A DNA stretch of 18,794 nucleotides, taken from positions 21,655-40,448 of the forward strand of contig NQMI01000237.1 of NCBI GenBank assembly GCA_002270565.1. Direction: 5' to 3'. Of this stretch, positions 1-8,178 are shown piece by piece. Below the pieces are notes generated by a model that did no database searches, was not told the origin of the DNA, and saw only the letters and a program-made list of their open reading frames with translations. Positions within the stretch are counted from its first letter, which is position 1. Each line of letters starts with the position of its first letter. A program made the translations under genes and the position numbers. The stretch comes from Stenocarpella maydis. Its lineage: Eukaryota > Ascomycota > Sordariomycetes > Diaporthales > Diaporthaceae.

Positions 1-603
1 TTTTGGCTGGTCCGCTAATCAGTGCAAATAGCGCTGTAGCGTACAGATAGGTAGGCTTGTTTAAGGCCTAAATTCAATGTTGTTTCAGGGCGCTGACTGC
101 TAGAGCCGGGCTCATAACCTCTGATGAATTTGTGCTATAGAATAGCATTCAGTTCAGCGTGTGTTTCGGCAGGGTCGCAGTGTGGTGCTCTGAGGCGAAT
201 TGGGACGATTGACAATGGTCTGGACAACTTTGTATTGAATTAAGTTGGGCTTCTGTAAGCCCTCCTTATATACCCTCCGACGTCGTCTCACCCCTGGGCA
301 CGCTGCGGTCGGCTCTGGTGCAAATTTGCAAATGCCGGAAAATTCGCCCTTCCAACACACCATCTTTGGTTCTAAGCAACCAGCCAACCATAGCCCTAGC
401 AATACCCAAATTAAGTACATATAAACTTCAGAAATCAAGCTATCCAATGCACTAGGTCATATACTTTTTAGGTAAGAAATAAGGGTAATGCAGAGGTCTG
501 AATTAAGGTGCAAATGCAGGCCAAAATAATCGACTTACGGCCACCAAACTCATCTTGCATCACGCATACACTGGGCGTACTTAGCGAAAATCGCCTGACT
601 CGC
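1..603. other. Intergenic sequence, possible leftward promoter
   Basis: No gene is convincingly recognised here. On the minus strand a TATATAAGG box (264-272) is followed by a C/A-rich stretch that looks like a fungal 5' leader. Start codons lie near 146-148 and 109-111, but that frame closes after 24 codons, so a leftward gene beyond the window would need an intron. A 97-codon minus-strand frame at 154-447 starts with a hydrophobic, signal-peptide-like stretch and has several Cys, but it reads across the TATA box and matches no family known to me. I treat it as unproven. Confidence 0.3.
264..272 (-). promoter_or_regulatory. Possible TATA box for a leftward gene
   Basis: TATATAAGG on the minus strand, followed about 25-120 nt downstream by A/C-rich, T-poor leader-like sequence. 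This is a motif match only; no downstream coding exon is confirmed inside the window. Confidence 0.25.
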
Positions 604-677
604 AAGTCTAGGGTAACTCTTTGCTAAAAAGTCTAGGGTAACTCCTTACACGAAGTCTAGGGTAACTCCTTGCTAAG
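604..677. repeat. Three-copy 25-bp tandem repeat
   Basis: Units start at 604, 629 and 653 with consensus AAGTCTAGGGTAACTCCTTG followed by CTAA or a variant. Unit lengths are 25, 24 and 25 nt. The copies differ mainly by C/T changes and by the last few bases. The array sits just outside the left, truncated end of the AT-rich retroelement, so it may mark the original junction or be part of an element terminus. No function is evident. Confidence 0.85.
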
Positions 678-799
678 CGGTTCCGTTTAACAGTTGGGAA
701 TCTAGTAATTCCGCTAAATCCTTTTAATTATTACTACAACACCTTAGTAGCTATATACTAGTACTTTATATATCTCTATAATTAACTTATCTTATTCCT

Positions 800-3050
800 T
801 TACATCGTTAGGGGTTTTTCTAGTTTGGAAGTTAACTCTAATTATAGCATTAAGTTTACAGTTAAGAACAAGGCTTTTATCTTCTTAGGTTTTAAATACT
901 ATCTATTTCATAGGGGAATCCTTATCTTAATGGTTAGGGGTTTAACTAAGCGCATCTGCTCTTATATTTTTAACTCTATCCACATAAATAACCTTAATAT
1001 CAAATTATAATAAGAACTCTATATATCTAACTTATCATTTATTAAGAGTCTTAGTTATCATAAAGATCATAAGGTTCTTATAATCTATATAGAGTTTGAT
1101 CTACTTCTTAGCTCCTATAAGGTAGTATTACCGTTCCTAGAATGCATATACTATTGCTATGAATTCCGTATCTAATATAACGTAATAGGTTTCTAGTTTA
1201 TTAAACTTCTTACTGAAGTTTGCAATAATATATATGCTTCCTTAGTTATCTTTCTAAATAAGTTCTCCACCTATAGCGTTATCTAAGGCATCCATATAAA
1301 CTTCAAATTCTTTTTCTAGATCTGCTTCCTTAAGTATAGGGTCTTCTATAACTTTATCTTTAAGTATCTAAAAAGCTCATTATTTAGTATCTATCTATCT
1401 AAAGATACAATCCTTCTTAGTAAGGTCTATCAGTAGTTTCGCGATATTATTATACTATGCGATAAATTATTAATAGAAGTTAACATATCTAAGGAATGCT
1501 CTAATATCCTTAATATTTATAGGGGTTAGCCATTCCTTAATTACTTTAACCTTTCCTTCTCATATCTTGATTTTCCCTAGTTTAATTATATATCCTAGGT
1601 AGTTAACTTTTTATATATGCCAGTTGCATTTTTCTAGTTCTACTAGAAGGTTAGCATTTTAAAGCTTTTAAAGAACCTTTCTAACATATCCCTTATATTT
1701 ATTAAGGGTTTCTAAGAAGATAAGAATATTATCCAGATAAGCAATAATAAAAACATCAAAATACTTACTTAGAACTTAATTAATTACTTCCTAAAATAAT
1801 GCAGGTGCATTAGTCAATCCAAAAGGCATAACCATCATTTCATAATATCCATAGTGTGTCCTAAATGCTATTTTCCATTCTTCTCCTTCTTTCATTTAGA
1901 TAAGGTTATATCCATGCTTTAAGTTAAGTGCTGTAAACCATTTTGCTCCTCTAAGTTAGTCCTATAATTCCTTAATAAGCAGGAGAGAGTATCAGGTTTT
2001 AATTATAATGTCATTCAATTATCAGTAGTCTATATAAAGTCATAGCTTGCCATTCTTCTTTAGTACAAAGAGGATTAGGTATCTGGCTAGTAATCATAAT
2101 AGCCTAATAAATCCCTTCTAAAGGTTTTCATTAAGGTATTCCCTAAGTGCTTTAAATTATTCTTCATTAAGTCCATAGATAGGCTTGAACTAAGGTATTA
2201 TTCCAGGTTTTAATAGTATTTCATGGTCCTATTGCATGTATTATAATAATATAGTATTAAGTCATTCCTGGAACACTTTCTTAAATTCATAATAATCTTC
2301 TAGTATTTATATCAGTCTATCAGTCTTATCTCCTTCTCTCTCTTCTTTTAGGTAAAGGAGGTATCATTATGTTTCCTATATTATATATTAACTAGTTGTA
2401 TTGGAGTAGCAATCTCCTGACTAGCTTTAGTCCTTCCGCAAGGTACTCAAGTAGCCTTGTCCTTCTCTATCTTCCTGGAGTCAGGCCTTCTATCCGCTCC
2501 CAGAGGCATCTATAGGTCCATTTAAGTGCATCGCCCGTTTGCTATCCTTAGTAATATAACTCCTTCCCTTGCTATTGATTGCAACCTTCTTCTAGGGAAT
2601 AGCATTATCCTAAAAGATCTAGCTAGTAGTCCAATCAATTCAGGAATTATTCTTTCTTAACCAAGGTATTCCTAAGATCAACTAATAATTTGCCATCTCA
2701 ATAATATCAAATAATAGTAATTCTATATAGTTATAAATCCAAACTAAGAGGGGATCAGTCTCTATATTAATAACTCCATTACCGTAAGATACTTTAGTTC
2801 CATCCACTATATTAAGTCTATACGGTTCCCTTTTCTTATGCCATAATAGGTAATATCCATTTACTACCTTTAGGGAAATAAAATTCCCTTATACTCCACT
2901 ATCAATAAGTGCTAAGCATTATATATATCCTAGCTCTACCTATACCATCAGGTAGCTATAGTCGCTCGTTGTTGCGCACAAGTACCTCATGATATAGTTG
3001 GTTACTACCTAAGGCTTTATAAATAGCCCTTCTAGTTTTTTAATTATTTA
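800..3050 (-). pseudogene. Broken pol: protease, reverse transcriptase, RNase H
   Basis: The remains of a Ty3/gypsy polyprotein that would have matured the element's proteins and copied its RNA into DNA. From right to left: a retropepsin motif LALIDSG (about 2895-2912); the RT entry region with KPIYGLNEE (about 2165-2200); [10 protein letters not shown] (1800-1829); the catalytic YLDD box read as YLDN (1728-1739), the second Asp lost by GAT to AAT; an RNase H start with MDALDNAIGG (about 1265-1295); then DYKNL (about 1060-1080) and RADALS (about 945-962). In-frame stops occur throughout, typically where the family has Gln or Trp. Nothing like an integrase zinc-binding or DDE domain follows. 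It cannot make protein and would depend on other copies for mobility. Confidence 0.9.
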
Positions 3051-4149
3051 TCCACGGCTAGGACCTCCTCAATGCTCTCAAGATTTCGCTTTATAATGTT
3101 TTATGATTCTTGCAGGTCATCAACCAGCTATCGCATGCTATAATCTTGTTCCTTTATTATTATAGTTTTAAGCAGCAGCTCCTACTATCTCAGTAGATGC
3201 CAGTCTTAAGCTTTATTAAGTATGTGCACCTTACAAGTTAGTTTATCGCAATTTACCCATCCATTAAGGTTCTAAAGGCATTCCAAAAGTATATAGGAGT
3301 CCAGCCTCATCAGGGCATATCCCGTCTTATCATATTTTTAGTATAGGTGCTAGTTCTTAAAATCATTACGCTTATATATATACTTAATATCCTTACCTAA
3401 ATATCATTAGGGAAACCAGCTATACTTAGTTTTCTCCCTTATATGTTCCTTATATCCATTATAAATACAGGATACTTAAGAAATATCTTTATGTTTGTTA
3501 TATAATGGGCATGTGCGTCCTGCATCTCCTGGTCTCCTGTATTCCTGGGTAGGTTATCCCATAGTTTCTTTAAAAGGCCTCCCTGCGATCATAACTGCTG
3601 TAATATTAGTTCTTGGGGCTAAAAGGGGCGCTTGTTCTAGGTAGTCTTGCGGTTCCTTCCACTAGGTTTGTGGTGCAAGTAGGGCCTAAGGGATAGGCTT
3701 TCCTTCCATCTTAGGGTTAATCTATAGGAGCTCCTCCCTATTTCCTACCGCTAGGGTTCTTCCCTGCTTCCCTAAAGTATTCTTAGGAAACCATCTGGTA
3801 GCCTTCTTGTTGCTATAGTAAGTGGTATAACTGTTATTAAAGCAAGTTATCCAACTGAGTAATGCATATGCCTTTCTAGGGTTCTGGGGATTCTTTATTA
3901 GTGGGATAGGCTGCCATTATGCCTTATCTTTCTAATGTTTTTTGCATTAGGATTTAGTATATTAGGAGAAGTATAAACTATTATAAAGGTCTTCCTTATT
4001 AGGGTTGTAGAAGTTATATCTTTTATCCAGGTCTTAATTTAGGTATACCTAATACTAGTTATATACTATTATTCTATAGATGCAGTATTTATTTGCAAGT
4101 TCCCATTATGGTTTAGACCTGGGTGGCCCTTGTGCATTGCAAGTAGCTA

Positions 4150-5197
4150 TACTAGCTTAATGGGTAGCTTTATTAGCTTATTGGGTTCCTTTAAGTACTA
4201 ACTTCTAGTCCCTATTTTTCTTTAGAGCCCAGCATTCTAAGGTAAAGTATCCTATCTTATTACAGTTATAACACTTAATATTTTTCTTATCCTTACATTA
4301 GGTAACATCCAGTTCCATAGGTCCTATATGCTATCCCTACTGGGTGCTTGGCTTCTAAGACTTCTTTCCTATATTAGATTTATACTTATGGAATATAATT
4401 CATTTAGAAGTTCATTCTTTCTTTTCCAAGCGTTATTTATAGGGTTTATTATTAATCTAGATAGCCATTTCTATATAGCATAGAAAATCATTGGGTTAGT
4501 TTATAATTTTACTAAGTTTATCCTTTACTTTATTTTTTAATTTGCAGTAGAATATAAATTTCTTTACATTATTAGTATAGTCAATTTTAGCATAGATTCA
4601 TTAGAATTCCGCCACATAGTTAATCACTAAACCACACTATTTATAATTCGCTAGGTCTCTTTCTGCCTGCCGTTCTTTATTTAGGTCCTGAAATAGGGAC
4701 CTAAGGGCATCCTTATAGCCTTTATAGCTACTAAAAATCTGCTGCATTTCAAGCTTGCAAGCTTCAAACAACTCCATATTAATAAAGTTAGTTAGGTAGG
4801 GTTTAAACTAAGCCAAAGCTCATCCTTTAAGGAAAGAGGATGCATGCATAATCCTTTTTCCGCTAGGCTGCATGTCTAGCCCATGGAAGCACTAGTAGGC
4901 CCTAACCTATATCAGGTATGCCTGAAGTTATCCAGCAGTTTCATTATAGGGGGCCGGAGTATTAAGCTTAACATATTCCTTTATTTAGATTGAGGTATTA
5001 ATAATATTAGCTCCAACTCAGAGAGTAGTAATCTCCTATCAAAGCTATTCAACTTCCATATTATGCTAAACTTAACCTTTCATAAGGAGGCACAACTACC
5101 CAACCTCATTAACTAGTTCCTGGACACAGGGGTCCATAGCCTCATTATTAGCAAGTTCATCCAGTTCGTGAAGGAGGTTGCAGGTAGGGGTAGTCAT
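4150..5197 (-). pseudogene. Broken gag with zinc knuckle
   Basis: The remains of the structural nucleocapsid gene of the retroelement. The likely start is ATG at 5195-5197, opening a 33-codon frame (MTTPTCNLLHELDEL...) that ends in TAG at a probable former Gln or Trp codon. Downstream, gag-like stretches such as MHASSFLKG, ALA-stop-FKPYL and QAERDLANY are readable in one frame interrupted by stops; the stop inside ALA-stop-FKP sits where a Trp is usual, and FKP where FEP is usual, both G-to-A changes. The zinc knuckle at 4232-4273 reads C-x2-C-x4-Y-x4-C, with Tyr (TAT) in place of the zinc-binding His (CAT), a C-to-T change. The first 100 bp are less AT-rich than the rest. Confidence 0.85.
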
Positions 5198-5610
5198 TCC
5201 AGAGTCCAATATCATAAAGGGTTTCACATATAATATTACTTAAAGTCTGTATAGCAATATATAAACAAGAGTCATCAAAATATAATAATTAAAGGGGTTT
5301 CTAAATATATAATCCTAAAAGATTAAGAGTTTATATTTAGAATATATTATTAGGCGGTTATTAAGCAATATTATTAACTAATAATAATCACTAGCTATAA
5401 GGCTATCCAATATTAGGATTAAATACTTAGATTAACGACTAAAGAGTCTGTCCTATAAAAGCTATCTACTATAGTAATAACCATGTGGTTATATACTCCA
5501 ACTCTTTAGTAGCTCGCTAGCTCGTAAGGCAAGCCTGCAAGTTGTAATATAAGGCTCGAAGGATGCCTCTTCAAGCTGGCTCATATAGCTCGCAACCGAG
5601 CGTTGCGAGC
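5198..5610 (-). other. Probable 5' leader and LTR remnant of the retroelement
   Basis: This lies upstream of the gag start on the minus strand. It is very AT-rich from 5220 to about 5500 and turns GC-rich after that. By position it should hold the primer-binding site and 5' LTR. I cannot define LTR ends because the matching 3' LTR is absent from the window, as expected if the left end is truncated. A TATA-like GAGTATATAACC lies near 5482-5498 on the minus strand. Confidence 0.4.
5588..5610. repeat. 9-bp perfect inverted repeat
   Basis: GCTCGCAAC (5588-5596) and GTTGCGAGC (5602-5610) flank the 5-nt loop CGAGC. The hairpin sits exactly where the AT-rich block gives way to GC-rich sequence, so it may be the terminal part of the retroelement LTR. 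Confidence 0.7.
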
Positions 5611-5614
5611 CAGA

Positions 5615-5626
5615 CCCTAACCCTAA
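5615..5626. repeat. Two telomere-like CCCTAA units
   Basis: CCCTAACCCTAA, two units of the fungal telomere repeat (TTAGGG on the other strand). Two units are too few to be a telomere; this could be an interstitial remnant, the tail of a transposon, or chance. Confidence 0.5.
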
Positions 5627-5718
5627 ATCTGGGTGTACCATGCTGACTCCGCTATCAAGGTCCTGCGGGGTTGCGTCGCGGCGTATGTCTTTGATGTCTT
5701 TGGGCCTGCAAACCGGGG

Positions 5719-5819
5719 TCCGGGGTGCCAGCGTGTTGGTTCATAACATATGGCAATTCTTTTGTTTTTATTACAATAGCGAGAGTGTAGGTTCAATCCT
5801 ACACCTGGGATTTTTTTTT
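5719..5819 (+). ncRNA. tRNA-like sequence ending in a T9 run (pseudo-tRNA or SINE-like)
   Basis: CCGGGGT (5720-5726) can pair with ACCTGGG (5803-5809), with one mismatch and one wobble, like an acceptor stem. CAGCGTGTTGG (5729-5739) resembles an A box/D arm. TTGT-TTTTATT-ACAA (5762-5776) has an anticodon-like 7-nt loop. GTGTAGG-TTCAAT-CCTACAC (5785-5804) is a T-arm-like hairpin with a GGTTCAATCC B-box-like core, one base short of consensus. Nine T follow at 5811-5819, a typical RNA polymerase III stop. Spacing between the arms is not canonical, so an active tRNA is unlikely. A tRNA-derived SINE head or a decayed tRNA fits better. Confidence 0.3.
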
Positions 5820-5869
5820 ACTATGATTTTCAAAGGAAAAGACTACCAGTGTGGCAATAGTAGTGTGCA

Positions 5870-6050
5870 ATAGCATACTAGTGGGCTATCGCTATAGCCA
5901 CCATACTATAGCCAGAGGGCGTAGTTGCTTACTAAGCAACTACCACCCACTATATAGACCCGAGATAGCTGGTAGGCTACGCCCACTACACCCACTACTG
6001 CAGACAGAGAGAAATATAACAACAACACCCCACTCGTATTGCAATACGTG
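5870..6050. repeat. Cluster of palindromes, possible MITE-like element
   Basis: Three perfect inverted repeats lie within 170 bp: GGCTAT/ATAGCC (5884-5899, 4-nt loop), GTAGTTGCTTA-C-TAAGCAACTAC (5921-5943, 11-bp arms) and CGTATTGCAATACG (6035-6048). The outer segments are also related in inverted orientation: TAGTGGGC near 5879-5886 matches the reverse complement of GCCCACTA near 5981-5989, which suggests short terminal inverted repeats around a foldback unit of about 110 bp. There is no coding content. Confidence 0.55.
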
Positions 6051-7550
6051 ACCCATCCAACAGTGACATCTATTTGGATGATTTATATATGCTAACTAAT
6101 AAGAGGTGGGGAGGGGGGAGTTTGCATTTTCAACAGACAGCGGTTCTAAGTTCGTGGTTTCACATGGTCAAGATGTGAATGAGTCCGGGAGGGACGAGCC
6201 AGGCCACGGCCTTCTTTATATATTCGGCCGGCTCGTCTTCTGATCATGCTACCATGCGGCAACAGCCTGATGGCATCTACCAGACTATGAACAGATTTAC
6301 ACCCTTGACATGAGATATCGAGAAAAGAGGAGGCGAAGTGTTTTACAACACGGTCTTCCCAAATATCAGATCAGGAGAAGAATTGTGTCAGTTTTTGATT
6401 TTCGTAAAAGCATATATGGCGTTCCCTTGGAGTCGGCAAAAACAGATCGCGGTGGAAGGCGAGGGAGAAATTCGTCGGCTTGAGCTTGAGGAACACGCTT
6501 ATGGAGATGTCATCTCAGCTTTAAAGCAATGGCCAAAGACATGTGGAGCATCGGAATCAGTATTGGGTTGCCGCGTTGTGCCCTCGGGTGGAAGTGTCAT
6601 TTCTGCTGGTGCCCTGCGATGTGGGCAGTGTACTTGACTTGTTTTTGGCAGATAATCTCCGTTCCTGCAGAAACGGAGGGTATACCGGTAGGAACGTCGC
6701 AAGAAACTATAGTGAAACCCAAACTCCCTAAAACTAACAACCACTCTCAACAACCCGCCACGCCCTCACCCATCATATCGATTCAAGACACCCACATCTA
6801 CGATCACTACATCTACAACTCCAATGCCAACATCTTTGTTTGCTTACACCCCACAACTCATATATCGACAACACAAGGTATGAGGCAAGGTACAAGTTGG
6901 CCTTGGGTGTCTGCAGGCAAGCTGGCCTGGGTGATACTTTGAGGTTGACTAGGGATACCAGGTGGAAAGCCCCTCCCGCGGCCCTGGGAGCTAGCTATTC
7001 GTCCAATATTTAAGTACTACAGTTTAAATAGACGCGAAGGGTGTTCGCCCTCATCACTTGCTCTACTCGCTCCTCCGGCAAACCCCCTCCACGCTACACA
7101 GTAGGGCCCTTCAGGCGCCTAAAGGAAGGGCTTCCACAAGGGCCCTTTGCATACTCAGAGGGAAGGTCCTCACGCGCCCAGACGGAGCCCCCCCCCCCAC
7201 CTGGGTAGATCCCCTATCGTTCTCTAGGTTAAGGTTCTCCCACAGACCAATCAGCATTCATAGACTATCCTAGACGAATAGCATATGATGAGTAGTGTGC
7301 CGGTGTGCTCTCTAAATTTTGCAGATGTGGCTGTCCAATCTCTTTGATGATGCGTCTGTTCGGTGTTAACTACTCCTTCCTCACTATGGGGGTTGACACT
7401 TCGGAAAGCACCTTGCCACTTCCTCAGATCCTGCTAGCGTCTCAGAAACTCGCCACGACGTCTTAGCCCCTGTACTCGACCTCCTCTGCCCTTGGCAACA
7501 TTCACTACATTGCATAGTACACACCCACCTAGCAACATCTCGCTACCAAC
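6051..7550. other. Intergenic sequence without a recognised gene
   Basis: Short overlapping frames occur (for example 6338-6637 and 6529-6942, plus strand), but none opens with a well-placed ATG and resembles a family I know. A G-rich patch lies at 6105-6121. TATA-like TATTTAAG and TTTAAATAG lie near 7008-7030. A 13-C run is at about 7188-7200. The last 150 bp before 7551 are pyrimidine/CA-rich, like a fungal 5' leader. Confidence 0.5.
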
Positions 7551-8178
7551 ATGGAGCAACGGACGGATAGTGATCATCCACAAGCCACAATGGCTACCGG
7601 AATCACTCCAACAAACTCAAAAAGAGCATCCACCCCAACGAGATTAACTGGAGTGTTGACTCCAATCGGCAGCCCGCACCCCCAACGAATATCCAGGGAG
7701 TCCCCTCCGCCTGACTTGTTACAGCGCTCTGGATTCCGACGCGTCATGGAAGGACATGTGGGCAATAAGTACTGCAGACTCTTCAGTCTTCCGGGAAAAG
7801 CGTTGGCCTGCATTCTTGACCACCTCATTGCCAGCCAGGCTGACTTCGGGGCAGCATACAGCAGACCAAGGCGGCTTGGAGGAGAGTGGGGATTCCGAAA
7901 TATATCTTCTCATTCCAAGCTCGCCAAATCTGAATACCCTGAAGCTGTCAAGTGTCATACTCAATCACAGCCTACTCGAAAGCTTGGTCATGTCTACGGC
8001 TGAATGCGTCACCTTGAAAGCTACAGCGGCTGCCGTGTGCCCTTACATGAGAGCAGGCGTGACCTGGCATATTACTCCAGCTCTCCACGAGGACCGTCGA
8101 TGTTCTGTGTCAAAAAAGTGTCGTAAAAATGCTGGATATTCGTATGAGAATCAACAAGGTGGAAACTACCAAGGTTAA
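7551..8178 (+). pseudogene. Possible F-box / leucine-rich-repeat gene, frameshifted
   Basis: An ATG in good context (CCAACATGG) follows a leader-like stretch. The first frame encodes a Ser/Thr/Pro-rich N-terminus, then a short F-box-like segment, FSLPGKALACILDHL (residues 78-92), and closes at 8003. The next frame, from about 7890 to 8178, continues with EIYLLIPSSPNLNTLKLSSV and further Leu-rich sequence, which resembles the repeats that follow F-boxes in fungi. The two frames differ by one base, and no GT-AG intron between about 7830 and 7890 joins them, so a frameshift is the simplest reading. F-box proteins recruit substrates to SCF ubiquitin ligases through Skp1. The match is short and by eye. 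The alternatives are an unrelated gene or chance open frames. Confidence 0.3.

Larger units (their letters stand above)
700..5610 (-). mobile_element. RIP-degraded, truncated Ty3/gypsy LTR retrotransposon
   Basis: Read on the minus strand, this AT-rich block contains the gypsy order gag, protease, reverse transcriptase, RNase H. Recognisable pieces include a gag start at 5197, a CCHC-type knuckle at 4232-4273, a protease DSG motif at about 2895-2903, the RT motif [10 protein letters not shown] at 1800-1829, YLDN at 1728-1739, and the RNase H end RADALS near 945-962. Stop codons are dense and most are explained by CAA/CAG to TAA/TAG or TGG to TAG. Catalytic residues are lost by transitions. 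This is the known fingerprint of fungal repeat-induced point mutation acting on both strands. No integrase follows RNase H before the GC content recovers near 600-700, so the copy is truncated there. The outer limits are approximate. Confidence 0.92.

Noticed and set aside
604..677. CRISPR array
   Set aside because: The three units are directly adjacent without spacers and lie in a fungal nuclear genome; this is a simple tandem repeat.
825..1010. 61-codon plus-strand frame in the AT-rich block
   Set aside because: It is antisense to the RNase H end of the decayed retroelement and consists of AT-biased noise.
5719..5819. A functional ochre-suppressor tRNA with anticodon TTA
   Set aside because: The spacing between the arms is wrong and the T loop is short by one base, so an active tRNA is not supported. 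It is kept only as a tRNA-like relic.
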